33,813 nt of DNA from an uncultured Pelagibacteraceae bacterium (GTDB taxonomy: Bacteria > Pseudomonadota > Alphaproteobacteria > Pelagibacterales > Pelagibacteraceae): assembly GCA_902576815.1 (NCBI GenBank), contig CACGWQ010000013.1:1-33813 (forward strand). The letters are read 5' to 3'. The notes below the pieces were generated by a model, which saw nothing but the letters and a program-made list of their open reading frames with translations, was not told the origin of the DNA and searched no databases. Shown here one piece after another: positions 7,864 through 15,436 of this stretch. The position numbers were made by a program, and so were the translations under genes. Each line of letters begins with the position of its first letter. The first letter of the stretch is position 1.

Positions 7864-8949
7864 ATGATTATAGGATCTATTTCTGAAAATATTGATTATG
7901 AAAAAAGAGTAGCCATCACTCCAGATGTTGTTAAGAAGTATAAGTCATTAGGATTGGAAGTTCATATAAGTAAAAATTACGCCGTTCATTTAGGAATAGA
8001 TGATAACAATTATATTTCTGAGGGAGCCTCCATATTTTCAACTGAAGAAATACTTTTAAATTCCAACGCTATTGTACAAATGAACATTCTAAACGATGAA
8101 TATTTAAATAAATTAAAAAAAAAACAAATATTAATAGGAGTTTTAAACATTCATAAAAATGAGCAAAAACTTAAAGGAATAATTTCTAAAGAAATACATT
8201 GTTTCTCACTTGAGCTTTTACCTAGAATAACAAGAGCACAATCAATGGATATTCTCTCATCCCAAGCAAATCTTGCTGGATATAAAGCAGTAATTGATTC
8301 TTTTGCTTACTTTCAAAAAGCAATACCAATGATGATGACAGCTGCTGGCACAATTTCAGCCGCAAAAGTCTTAGTTGTCGGTGCTGGAGTTGCAGGTTTG
8401 CAAGCCATAGCAACAGCAAAAAGAATGGGAGCAATAGTTTTTGCAACAGACGTGAGGTTAGCTTCTAAAGAACAAGTAGAAAGTTTAGGAGGAAAGTTCT
8501 TAATAGTTAAAGGTTCAGAGAATTTAGAGACAGAAGGTGGATATGCAAAAGAAACATCTGATGATTTTAAGAAAAAACAAGAGGAACTTATTAAAGAAAC
8601 ATTAAAAAAAATTGATATAGTTATATGTACTGCTTTGATACCAGGTAAAAAAGCTCCTATAATTATAAAAAAAGAAATGATTGATGTAATGAAAGCTGGC
8701 TCTATAATTTATGATTTAGCAGCTTCGCAAGGAGGGAATTCAGAATTAACAGAGGTTGATAAGATAGTTGATAACAAAGGAGTAAAAATAATGGGGGAAG
8801 TAAATATTTTAAATAAATTACCAGTTTCAGCTTCAAATTTATATGCAAAAAATATGTTTAACTTTATAAATAATTTATATGATAAGGATAAAAAAGATTT
8901 TAAAATTAACTTAGACGATGAAATAATTGAAAAAACAATAGTGAAATAA
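7864..8949 (+). CDS. pntAA: NAD(P) transhydrogenase subunit alpha, part 1 (NAD-binding domain I)
   Basis: Soluble NAD(H)-binding domain of the proton-translocating transhydrogenase, which uses the proton gradient to reduce NADP+ with NADH. 361 aa, close to the usual 370-385. The AlaDH/PNT N-terminal domain starts IGSISENIDYEKRVAITPD. ITRAQSMDILSSQANLAGYK is the RQD-loop region. VVGAGVAGLQAIATAKRMGA is the dinucleotide fold. The alpha chain is split, with membrane part pntAB as a separate gene, the alphaproteobacterial arrangement. Its stop overlaps the pntAB start by one base (TAATG), suggesting coupling. Confidence 0.96.
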   Translation: MIIGSISENIDYEKRVAITPDVVKKYKSLGLEVHISKNYAVHLGIDDNNYISEGASIFSTEEILLNSNAIVQMNILNDEYLNKLKKKQILIGVLNIHKNEQKLKGIISKEIHCFSLELLPRITRAQSMDILSSQANLAGYKAVIDSFAYFQKAIPMMMTAAGTISAAKVLVVGAGVAGLQAIATAKRMGAIVFATDVRLASKEQVESLGGKFLIVKGSENLETEGGYAKETSDDFKKKQEELIKETLKKIDIVICTALIPGKKAPIIIKKEMIDVMKAGSIIYDLAASQGGNSELTEVDKIVDNKGVKIMGEVNILNKLPVSASNLYAKNMFNFINNLYDKDKKDFKINLDDEIIEKTIVK

Positions 8950-9251
8950 TGGAAATAGATCCTTTTATATTCAGATTAAGTATTTTTATATTATCAATTT
9001 TTGTTGGTTATTATGTTGTTTGGAGTGTAACCCCGTCTTTACATACACCTTTAATGTCAGTTACTAATGCTATATCGTCAGTGATAATTGTTGGAGCAAT
9101 AATTGCTGCATTAGCTGGTTCCTCTAATACTGTTTTTGAAACATCAAATATTTTCGGATTTCTTGCAATAATTTTAGCTGCAGTAAATATATTTGGTGGA
9201 TTTCTGGTAACACAGAGAATGTTGCAGATGTATAAAAAGAAGAAAAAATAA
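8949..9251 (+). CDS. pntAB: NAD(P) transhydrogenase subunit alpha, part 2 (membrane)
   Basis: A 100-aa membrane component carrying the alpha-chain helices of transhydrogenase domain II. It has three to four hydrophobic stretches; VWSVTPSLHTPLMSVTNAISS is the conserved cytoplasmic-facing motif of the family and NIFGGFLVTQRMLQMY is the typical C-terminal helix end. With PntB it forms the proton channel. It is wedged between pntAA and pntB with a 1-base overlap and a 1-base gap, so all three are translated from one message. Confidence 0.95.
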   Translation: MEIDPFIFRLSIFILSIFVGYYVVWSVTPSLHTPLMSVTNAISSVIIVGAIIAALAGSSNTVFETSNIFGFLAIILAAVNIFGGFLVTQRMLQMYKKKKK

Positions 9252-9252
9252 C

Positions 9253-10647
9253 ATGTCAGCTAATTTATCAGCAATTTTTTACTTAATATCTGGAATACTA
9301 TTTATTCTGGCTTTAAGAGGCTTGTCATCACCAGAAACATCAAGGCAAGGAAACTATTTTGGTATAGCTGGTATGGCAATATCAATAATTGTAACTTTTT
9401 TAACAGTTGGAAATTTTGGATCAGGTTTTATTTACGTTTTAATATTTCTTTTAATTGGAGGTTCTTTAGGTGCTTTTATTGCTTTCAGAATTCCAATGAC
9501 AGCTATGCCAGAACTTGTTGCTGGTTTTCATAGTCTTGTAGGTCTTGCAGCTGTATTTGTTGCTATTTCTGCATTTTTAAAACCAGAGGCTTTTAATTTG
9601 GGAATTGTAGGTGATATCAAACTCGCGAGTTTGATCGAAATGTCTCTAGGTGCAGCAATTGGAGCAATAACTTTTTCTGGTTCAATAATTGCTTTTTTAA
9701 AATTAAGAGGAATTATGTCTGGTTCACCTATTACATTTAAAGGACAACATATAATTAATTTAATTTTAGGACTAACAATAATATTCTTAATTTATTATTT
9801 ATGTATATCACAATCATCTAATATTTTTTGGTCATTAGTTTTAATATCTTTTGTAGTTGGAGTATTGTTAATAATACCAATAGGTGGAGCTGATATGCCA
9901 GTAGTGATTTCAATGTTAAATTCTTACTCCGGATGGGCTGCAGCAGGAATAGGATTTACATTAGAAAATACTGCGTTAATTATTACTGGAGCTTTAGTAG
10001 GGTCATCCGGAGCTATACTTTCCTATATAATGTGTAAAGGAATGAATAGATCATTTTTTAATGTAATTCTTGGAGGATGGGGTGCAACGGATCAATCATC
10101 CACCACAAATACTAAAGAACAAAAGCCTGTTAAAAGTGGTAATGCTGATGACGCTGCATTCTTAATGAAAAATGCATCTTCAGTTATAATTGTTCCAGGA
10201 TATGGAATGGCAGTTGCTCAAGCACAACACGCATTAAGAGAAATGGTAGATCTTCTAAAAAAAAATGGGGTAAAAGTGACTTATGCTATACATCCTGTTG
10301 CTGGACGAATGCCAGGACACATGAATGTTTTGTTAGCTGAAGCCAATGTTCCGTATGACGAAGTATTTGAATTGGAAGAAATTAATAATGACTTTGCAAA
10401 TTGTGATGTTGCTTATGTTATAGGAGCAAATGACGTTACTAATCCGATTGCTAAATCCGACCCACAAAGCCCAATTTATGGTATGCCTGTTTTAGATGTT
10501 GAAAAGAGTAAATCAGTTTTATTTGTAAAAAGAAGCTTATCACCCGGATATGCTGGAATTGACAATGATCTTTTTTATCGTGATAATACTCTTATGTTAT
10601 TCGCTGATGCAAAAAAAATGACTGAAGAAATAGTTAAGAGCTTATAA
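9253..10647 (+). CDS. pntB: NAD(P) transhydrogenase subunit beta
   Basis: 464 aa: eight to nine transmembrane helices (proton channel, residues about 1-265), a linker, then the NADP(H)-binding domain III. Markers are GFHSLVGLAAVFVA and IPIGGADMPVVISMLNSYSGWAAA in the membrane part, and VPGYGMAVAQAQHALREM, HPVAGRMPGHMNVLLAEA, GANDVTNP and MPVLDVEKSKSV in domain III. It completes the Pnt complex, a major NADPH source in cells with little oxidative pentose-phosphate flux. A 20-base perfect palindrome lies inside the coding sequence at 9616-9635. The next gene starts right at its stop. Confidence 0.97.
   Translation: MSANLSAIFYLISGILFILALRGLSSPETSRQGNYFGIAGMAISIIVTFLTVGNFGSGFIYVLIFLLIGGSLGAFIAFRIPMTAMPELVAGFHSLVGLAAVFVAISAFLKPEAFNLGIVGDIKLASLIEMSLGAAIGAITFSGSIIAFLKLRGIMSGSPITFKGQHIINLILGLTIIFLIYYLCISQSSNIFWSLVLISFVVGVLLIIPIGGADMPVVISMLNSYSGWAAAGIGFTLENTALIITGALVGSSGAILSYIMCKGMNRSFFNVILGGWGATDQSSTTNTKEQKPVKSGNADDAAFLMKNASSVIIVPGYGMAVAQAQHALREMVDLLKKNGVKVTYAIHPVAGRMPGHMNVLLAEANVPYDEVFELEEINNDFANCDVAYVIGANDVTNPIAKSDPQSPIYGMPVLDVEKSKSVLFVKRSLSPGYAGIDNDLFYRDNTLMLFADAKKMTEEIVKSL
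9616..9635. repeat. 20-base perfect palindrome inside pntB
   Basis: Two 10-base arms without spacer: ATCAAACTCG and its exact inverse complement CGAGTTTGAT, with a TCGCGA centre that is GC-rich for this sequence. It lies within pntB codons for a membrane helix. It could be a binding site, a strong mRNA hairpin, or chance; nothing in the sequence decides. Confidence 0.9.
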
Positions 10648-11340
10648 TTGACTAAAATATTTTGTGATATTGCAGATATAAATTTAATTAAGAAATTTAA
10701 CAAAAAAACTATTGTAAAAGGTTTCACTACTAATCCTAGCTTAATGAGGAAAGCTGGAGCAAAAAATTATACAAAATATTCTAAAGAGATACTCAAAATT
10801 ACAAATAAACCAATTTCTTTTGAAGTTTTTTCAGATGATATCGATAACATGATTTTACAAGGATATAAAATTAGTAAGTGGGGCAAAAATGTTTTTGTAA
10901 AAGTCCCCATCACTAATTCCAAAGGTAAATTTACAGGTAAAGCAATATCAACACTAAACAAAAGCAATATAAAATTGAATATAACCGCTGTCTATTCTTC
11001 TAGTCAAACTAAACAGATATTAAAAATTATAAATAAAAAAACAAAAGTTATAATTTCTATTTTTGCTGGCAGGATGGCAGATACTGGTAAAGATCCAATT
11101 CCGGAATTTATAAATAGTTTGAAAATTTCAAAAAAATATAAAAATGTTAAAATTTTGTGGGCAAGTACTCGAGAACCTTATAATTATCTTCAATCAAAAA
11201 AATTAGGTTGCCACATAATTACAGTTCCACCAAATATAATAGAAAAAATCGAAAATTTCGGAAAAAGTTTCCAAAAGTTAACCACGGATACAGTCAAAGG
11301 ATTTTTAATTGATACAAAAAAATCTAAATTTAAATTATAA
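10648..11340 (+). CDS. Small transaldolase / fructose-6-phosphate aldolase family protein
   Basis: 230-aa member of the short transaldolase (TalC/MipB) group, a TIM barrel that moves a dihydroxyacetone unit between sugar phosphates. Seen: GFTTNPSLMRKAG, FVKVPITN with the Schiff-base Lys, NITAVYSSSQ, ISIFAGRMADTGKDP, then ILWASTREPYNYLQ and HIITVPPNII. The start is TTG at 10648, immediately after the pntB stop. No ATG fits, since the conserved N terminus TKIFCDIADINLI begins at the second codon. With tkt in the opposing operon it can complete the non-oxidative pentose phosphate pathway. Transaldolase and F6P aldolase are not separable by eye. Confidence 0.87.
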   Translation: MTKIFCDIADINLIKKFNKKTIVKGFTTNPSLMRKAGAKNYTKYSKEILKITNKPISFEVFSDDIDNMILQGYKISKWGKNVFVKVPITNSKGKFTGKAISTLNKSNIKLNITAVYSSSQTKQILKIINKKTKVIISIFAGRMADTGKDPIPEFINSLKISKKYKNVKILWASTREPYNYLQSKKLGCHIITVPPNIIEKIENFGKSFQKLTTDTVKGFLIDTKKSKFKL

Positions 11341-11343
11341 ATT
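11316..11343 (-). terminator. Possible weak terminator after tRNA(fMet)
   Basis: On the minus strand, directly after the tRNA CCA, AATTTA (11343-11338) can pair with TAAATT (11332-11327), and a run of seven T (11322-11316) follows. The stem is AT-only and lies inside the end of the transaldolase gene, so stability is low. It is reported because this is where the minus-strand series must end. Confidence 0.22.
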
Positions 11344-11420
11344 TGGTTGCGGGGGACGGATTTGAACCGCCGACCTCAAGGTTATGAGCCTTGCGAGCTA
11401 CCAGGCTGCTCCACCCCGCG
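11344..11420 (-). tRNA. Initiator tRNA-fMet (anticodon CAT), CCA encoded
   Basis: The minus strand folds into a full cloverleaf of 77 bases. The acceptor is CGCGGGG against CCCCGCA, giving the C1-A72 mismatch that marks initiators; the discriminator is A and the encoded CCA is at 11346-11344. The D stem GAGC/GCTC has A11-T24, another initiator mark. The anticodon stem CAAGG/CCTTG encloses loop CTCATAA, with the anticodon complement at 11384-11386. The T stem GGCGG/CCGTC has loop TTCAAAT. The anticodon stem has A-T, G-C, G-C instead of the usual three G-C pairs. It lies 6 bases after rpsU and only 3 bases from the end of the opposing transaldolase gene. Confidence 0.97.
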
Positions 11421-11426
11421 ATAATA

Positions 11427-11621
11427 TTAAATCCTATTTTTTAATTTATTGAGCTTTTTTACTCTCTTTATGTTTTCCTGAAGAATTCTTTTTTTCTTTT
11501 CTGATGGCTTTTCATAGTTATTTTTCAATTTTATTATTTTGAAAAAACCGTCTCTCTGAAGCTTTCTTTTTAAAACTCTCAGTGCTTGCTCAACATTATT
11601 ATCTTTAACTTCTATTTTAAT
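11427..11621 (-). CDS. rpsU: 30S ribosomal protein S21, probably with an ATT start
   Basis: Small-subunit protein S21: VKDNNVEQALRVLKRKLQRDG is the conserved core, followed by the basic KKKRI...RVKKL tail. The first standard start in frame is TTG at 11633, giving 68 aa, but the only Shine-Dalgarno sequence, GGAGG (11631-11627), overlaps that codon. Five bases after GGAGG stands ATT (11621-11619). Starting there gives 64 aa beginning (M)KIEVKDNNV, which lines up with the usual alphaproteobacterial (M)QV.VRDNNV N terminus. I therefore place the start at ATT; the TTG remains possible. It precedes tRNA(fMet) and follows the DUF1013 gene with a 54-base or longer gap. Confidence 0.88.
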   Translation of the reverse strand: MKIEVKDNNVEQALRVLKRKLQRDGFFKIIKLKNNYEKPSEKKKRILQENIKRVKKLNKLKNRI

Positions 11622-11626
11622 AACAA

Positions 11627-11631
11627 CCTCC
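11627..11631 (-). promoter_or_regulatory. Shine-Dalgarno GGAGG that decides the rpsU start
   Basis: Perfect GGAGG on the minus strand, 5 bases before an in-frame ATT. Most genes in this window abut their neighbour with no visible ribosome-binding site, so this one stands out. Confidence 0.65.
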
Positions 11632-11687
11632 AAAAACGCGCCTAGATAGCATTTTACATAATATTTGTCTATTATAATTAAACAACA

Positions 11688-12251
11688 TTATTTTTTTCCA
11701 ATTTCTTTATCCTTTTTTTCTTTTGCAACTCTTTTTTCTGCTTTCTCAATCGCGATCATCAGATCTTTTTGCGAGAATAAGTTCATTGCAACAGGGTCCT
11801 TTGGATTTAAGTTATTAAAATTCCAATAACTTTTATTTCTTATTAAAGAAACTGAATTTTTTGTTACACCTATTAACTTAGCAATTTGAGAGTCTTTAAG
11901 AATTGGATATTGTTTAATTAGCCATAAAGCAGAGTCCGGTTTATCTTGTCTCTTTGATAAGGGGACATATTTTTTGATTTTTTTTTCATCAGATTTAATT
12001 TTTATATCCTCTGATTTTATCTTAAGTGGTCTATTGTTATCCACGCTTGATAGTTCAATTTCTTCTTTAGTTAATTGACCTGATATAATTGGATTGTATC
12101 CAATTATTCCTTTAGCAACCTCCCCATCAGCTATACCTTGGACTTCAACTTCATGAAGTTTGCAAAACTCTGCTATCTGTTTAAAAGTTAAAGTTGTATT
12201 ATCAACTAACCAAACAGCAGTCGCCATAGGCATTAAAGGACCATTTGTCAT
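11688..12251 (-). CDS. DUF1013 / TrcR-type cell-cycle regulator
   Basis: 187-aa protein of the DUF1013 family, found in alphaproteobacteria and now named cell cycle transcriptional regulator TrcR in reference annotation. The N-terminal half is the conserved block: PLMPMATAVWLVDNTTLTF, then QIAEFCKLHEVEVQGIADGE, followed by GIIGYNPIISGQLT. A second helix-turn-helix-like stretch, DSQIAKLIGVTKNSVSLIRN at about residues 118-137, supports DNA binding. The C terminus is Lys-rich and variable. Its start overlaps the rpmE stop by one base. Role in SAR11-type cells, which have a reduced cell-cycle network, is unknown. Confidence 0.82.
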   Translation of the reverse strand: MTNGPLMPMATAVWLVDNTTLTFKQIAEFCKLHEVEVQGIADGEVAKGIIGYNPIISGQLTKEEIELSSVDNNRPLKIKSEDIKIKSDEKKIKKYVPLSKRQDKPDSALWLIKQYPILKDSQIAKLIGVTKNSVSLIRNKSYWNFNNLNPKDPVAMNLFSQKDLMIAIEKAEKRVAKEKKDKEIGKK

Positions 12252-12481
12252 TATTTTTTATCTTCTGATCTGAAATTTTGAAATTTTTTGTTGAATTTAC
12301 TAATTCTTCCTTTATCTAATATTTTTTGCTTTCCACCGGTCCAAGCAGAATGAGATTTTGTATCTATTTCAAGTTTTAAAACATCGCCTTCTTTACCCCA
12401 GGTTGAGCGTGTTTGAAATTGTGTTCCGTCAGTCATCTCAACATTTATAAGATGATAATTTGGATGAATATTTTTTTTCAT
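12251..12481 (-). CDS. rpmE: 50S ribosomal protein L31
   Basis: 76-aa large-subunit protein. Conserved [36 protein letters not shown] and the late [20 protein letters not shown], which matches the HP.YTG.Q....GR..KF motif of L31. The N-terminal CxxC-type zinc cysteines of the zinc-bound form are absent, so this is the zinc-free type. It lies 35 bases after suhB on the same strand and overlaps the DUF1013 start by one base. The start is the only ATG that gives the canonical N terminus. Confidence 0.95.
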   Translation of the reverse strand: MKKNIHPNYHLINVEMTDGTQFQTRSTWGKEGDVLKLEIDTKSHSAWTGGKQKILDKGRISKFNKKFQNFRSEDKK

Positions 12482-12516
12482 GAGCGGTTTTATAACAAAA
12501 CTTTTTATAAAAACAA

Positions 12517-13263
12517 TTAAAACTTAGCAATATTTTCAAGCATTTTATCAAAAATATTGGAGCTTGCAGCCCTTATATCTATTTTATTTTCCTTAAAACT
12601 AAAAATATCATTTACTTTGCCACCAGCTTCTTCAACTATTATTTTTCCTGCAGCAATATCCCATAGATTGATCTTATTGTGGAAATATCCATCAAACCTT
12701 CCACAACCAACATAAGCCATATCTAAAGCCGCACAGCCTGTGCTCCTAAGATTTAATTTTGGATGAATCGCCTTTACTCCTTTGTTATTAGTAGCAAATA
12801 GACATTCATCCAAATCAGATTTTTTTGAGACTCTTATTCTATTATTATTGAAATATGATCCATTATTTTTTTCAGCATAAAAAATTTCATTTTTTATTGG
12901 ATCAAATACAAGTCCTATAACTATTTCATCATCTTCCTTTAATGCTAAAGAAATGGCAAAATGGGGAATTCCATGTAAAAAATTTGTTGTACCATCAATA
13001 GGATCAATGACCCAAAAAATATCTTTATTTTTATTTAAAATTTTTCCAGTCTCTTCAGTTATAAATGAATAATTTTTTTTTGATTTTGATAATTCTTCAA
13101 TTAAAATATTTTCTACTCTTTTATCTGTTTTGGTTACAAAATCTTTTGGACCCTTTTTTGATACTTGCAAATTTTCCAATTCACCAAAATCTCTTATTAT
13201 AACCTTTGATGCCTTTTCACAGGCTTTTATCATTAAATTTAAATTTGGAGATATTGAATTCAT
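12517..13263 (-). CDS. suhB: Inositol monophosphatase family protein (SuhB-like)
   Basis: Mg-dependent phosphatase of the inositol monophosphatase family. In the SuhB branch it may act on inositol-1-phosphate and in rRNA transcription or processing. Motifs are FITEETG (metal-binding Glu pair), [20 protein letters not shown] (signature 1), the mid-protein [16 protein letters not shown], and [16 protein letters not shown] (signature 2). The frame is open 13 codons further upstream, but ATG 13263 gives 248 aa and starts one base after the efp stop, whereas the longer form would run 38 bases into efp. The substrate is not shown by sequence. Confidence 0.88.
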   Translation of the reverse strand: MNSISPNLNLMIKACEKASKVIIRDFGELENLQVSKKGPKDFVTKTDKRVENILIEELSKSKKNYSFITEETGKILNKNKDIFWVIDPIDGTTNFLHGIPHFAISLALKEDDEIVIGLVFDPIKNEIFYAEKNNGSYFNNNRIRVSKKSDLDECLFATNNKGVKAIHPKLNLRSTGCAALDMAYVGCGRFDGYFHNKINLWDIAAGKIIVEEAGGKVNDIFSFKENKIDIRAASSNIFDKMLENIAKF

Positions 13264-13264
13264 C

Positions 13265-13825
13265 TTAAACTTTTTTAACGTATTCCATTGTTCTAGTATC
13301 AATTATTACTTTATCTCCACTTTCGATAAAAGGAGGAACTTGTATACTTAATCCATTTTCAAGTATAGCTGGTTTATAAGAAGAAGAAACAGTTTGACCT
13401 TTTAATGCAACATCTGTGCTTTCTATTTTACATGTTAATTGGTTCGGAAGTAAAATGCTTAAAGGGTTTTCATTATAAAAGTTAATAGTTACCTCTAGAT
13501 TTTCTGTAAGCATTTTACCTTTATCACCTACTATACTTTTACTTAAATTAATTTGCTCAAATGATGAGGGGTTCATAAAATAAAAATCATTTTCATCACT
13601 ATACAAGAAATTATATTTTTCCTCTTCTATTGATGCTTTTTCTACAGTTTCGCTAGACCTAAATCTTTCATTAAGTTTTGTGTTTTTAATTAAACTTTTC
13701 ATTTCAATCTGAGCAAATGCCCCACCTTTGCCAGGTTTAACATGATTAGTTTTTAATACTTCCCATAGATCGTCCTTATATTCCAATATCATTCCCACTC
13801 TTATTTCTGTTGCGTTTATTTTCAT
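13265..13825 (-). CDS. efp: Elongation factor P
   Basis: Translation factor that rescues ribosomes stalled at proline runs. 186 aa, normal length, three beta-barrel domains. N-terminal INATEIRVGMILEYKDDLW, and PGKGGAF with the tip Lys at about residue 33, the site modified in many bacteria. The C-terminal domain carries GDKVIIDTRTMEYV. It overlaps thiE by 4 bases at its start and leaves a 1-base gap to suhB. No epmA or epmB gene is in this window. Confidence 0.97.
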   Translation of the reverse strand: MKINATEIRVGMILEYKDDLWEVLKTNHVKPGKGGAFAQIEMKSLIKNTKLNERFRSSETVEKASIEEEKYNFLYSDENDFYFMNPSSFEQINLSKSIVGDKGKMLTENLEVTINFYNENPLSILLPNQLTCKIESTDVALKGQTVSSSYKPAILENGLSIQVPPFIESGDKVIIDTRTMEYVKKV

Positions 13826-14439
13826 ATTAATTTTTTTATTGCTTGGTGTGGTTTTAACTTCTTATTATTCCAAATGTAGCCTGAAATAGCTAAAAAATCT
13901 GCTTTATTCAACAATAGTTTTTTATAATTTTTATCATTAATTCCTCCAATAACTACAACTGGTAAATTTATTAACTTTTTAATTTTAATTAAGGATTTGA
14001 TATCTGCTTTATGTGTAACTTTTTTGGTTTTAGTTTTAAAGAACGCTCCTAATGCAATATAATCCGCACCACCTGATAAAGCAATTCTAGCAAGTTTGAT
14101 TGAATTATGACAAGTAACTCCAATTATTTTATTTTTTAAAATTTTTCTTGCATCAAAAATATTCATATCTTTTTGACCCAAATGACATCCATGTGCATTC
14201 ACTTTCGAAGCAAGATTAGGATCGTCATTAATAATTAATTTTACTTTATTTTTTTTGCAAATTTGCAGTATTTTCTTTGCAATTATAACTTTTTTTTTAA
14301 TGCTTCCTTTTTTAAGTCTTAATTGAAAAAATTTTACTTTTTTTGATTTAAAAACTTGATTTAAGATATTGTAAAATGAATTATTTATTATTTTATTAGG
14401 AGATATTAAATAAATAAATTTTTTATTATGAGTTTTCAA
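13822..14439 (-). CDS. thiE: Thiamine phosphate synthase
   Basis: Joins HMP pyrophosphate with thiazole phosphate to make thiamine phosphate. TIM-barrel motifs are all present: YLISP, FFQLRLKKGS, LIINDDPNLA, GCHLGQKDM, IGVTCHNS, DYIALGAFFKTKTK and VVIGGIN. The open frame extends to 14514, but that part overlaps the aldolase gene in another frame and is not family-like. I place the start at TTG 14439, which gives 205 aa beginning (M)KTHNKKFIYLISP and overlaps the fba stop by 14 bases. No TPP riboswitch lies upstream. The gene is in an operon with transketolase, an enzyme that needs the product cofactor. Confidence 0.88.
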   Translation of the reverse strand: MKTHNKKFIYLISPNKIINNSFYNILNQVFKSKKVKFFQLRLKKGSIKKKVIIAKKILQICKKNKVKLIINDDPNLASKVNAHGCHLGQKDMNIFDARKILKNKIIGVTCHNSIKLARIALSGGADYIALGAFFKTKTKKVTHKADIKSLIKIKKLINLPVVVIGGINDKNYKKLLLNKADFLAISGYIWNNKKLKPHQAIKKLI

Positions 14440-15436
14440 AACTTTTTGACCATTTTCCTTGCGCCGCCAAAGAACACATTTTAGCTCTATGATCAAAAAT
14501 TTTCTGAGTTCCAACTATGTTATTTATATCTTTTGACCAAAATCTTAACGCACTTTGTTGTAGAGCTCTTCCATAAGAATAAGTCATTATAAAATCTGTA
14601 TTATTTTTAATATTTATTTGGTTAAGGTTTTTAGTTGCCTCTATTTCTGTTTGACCACCAGAGAGAAAAGCTATACCCGGGACTGATGAAGGCACATTAT
14701 TTTTTAAACACTCTAATGTTAATTCTGCTATTTCATCATTAGAAATTTTTTCTTTAGAGTCTTTACCTGGTAAAATCATGTTCGGTTTTAATATTGTTCC
14801 TGTTAAATCAATTTTGCACAATTCCAATTCTTCATAGCATTTACTTATTACTTCTGATGTTTTTGTTAAACAATCCTTAGCTGAATGATGACCATCCATT
14901 AAAACTTCGGGTTCAATTATAGGAACCATTCCTGCTTCTTGGACTAATGCTGCATATCTAGCTAATGCATGAGCATTTGCTGAAACTGACAATTTGCTTG
15001 GATATTTATCTGATATAAGGTAGACACCTCTCCATTTTGTAAATCTTGCTCCAAGTTTATAATATTCTTTTAGTCTTTCTCTTAAACCGTCTAAACCTTC
15101 AGTAATTTTTTCTTCTTTAGATCCCGCTAATGTTTTGGCCCCTGTATCAACTTTAATACCAGTTAATGAACCACTTGAGTTTATTAATTCAGGTATTGTT
15201 TTTCCATCAGAAGTTTTTTGTCTTATTGTTTCGTCGTATAGTATTACTCCACCTATGCAATCTTTCATTGTTAAAGATGAAAAAAGAGTTTGTCTAAAAA
15301 GCAGTCTATTATTTTCATCAGATTGTACTTTTACTGAATCTAATCTTTTTGTCATTGTAGCTGTACTTTCATCAGCTGCAAGTATGCCTTTGCCATTTGA
15401 CAATATTTGAAGAGCGATTTTGTTTAGTTCAGACAT
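14426..15436 (-). CDS. fba: Fructose-bisphosphate aldolase, class I
   Basis: Reversible cleavage of fructose-1,6-bisphosphate to two triose phosphates, through a Schiff base and without metal. 336 aa. Class I marks are GKGILAADESTATMTKRL near the N terminus, ARFTKWRGVY, VPIIEPEVLMDGHHS, TILKPNMILPG with the Schiff-base Lys region, and SVPGIAFLSGGQTEIEATKN. It starts directly at the pgk stop with no gap. With gap, pgk and tkt it serves the lower glycolytic/gluconeogenic and sugar-interconversion pathways. Confidence 0.95.
   Translation of the reverse strand: MSELNKIALQILSNGKGILAADESTATMTKRLDSVKVQSDENNRLLFRQTLFSSLTMKDCIGGVILYDETIRQKTSDGKTIPELINSSGSLTGIKVDTGAKTLAGSKEEKITEGLDGLRERLKEYYKLGARFTKWRGVYLISDKYPSKLSVSANAHALARYAALVQEAGMVPIIEPEVLMDGHHSAKDCLTKTSEVISKCYEELELCKIDLTGTILKPNMILPGKDSKEKISNDEIAELTLECLKNNVPSSVPGIAFLSGGQTEIEATKNLNQINIKNNTDFIMTYSYGRALQQSALRFWSKDINNIVGTQKIFDHRAKMCSLAAQGKWSKSFENS

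Noticed and set aside
13264..13302. N-terminal extension of the SuhB-like protein
   Set aside because: It lies in the efp coding end; the ATG at 13263 follows the efp stop by one base and gives the family length.
14440..14514. N-terminal extension of thiE
   Set aside because: It overlaps fba in another frame, shows no ThiE-like sequence, and ThiE motifs begin only after the TTG at 14439.
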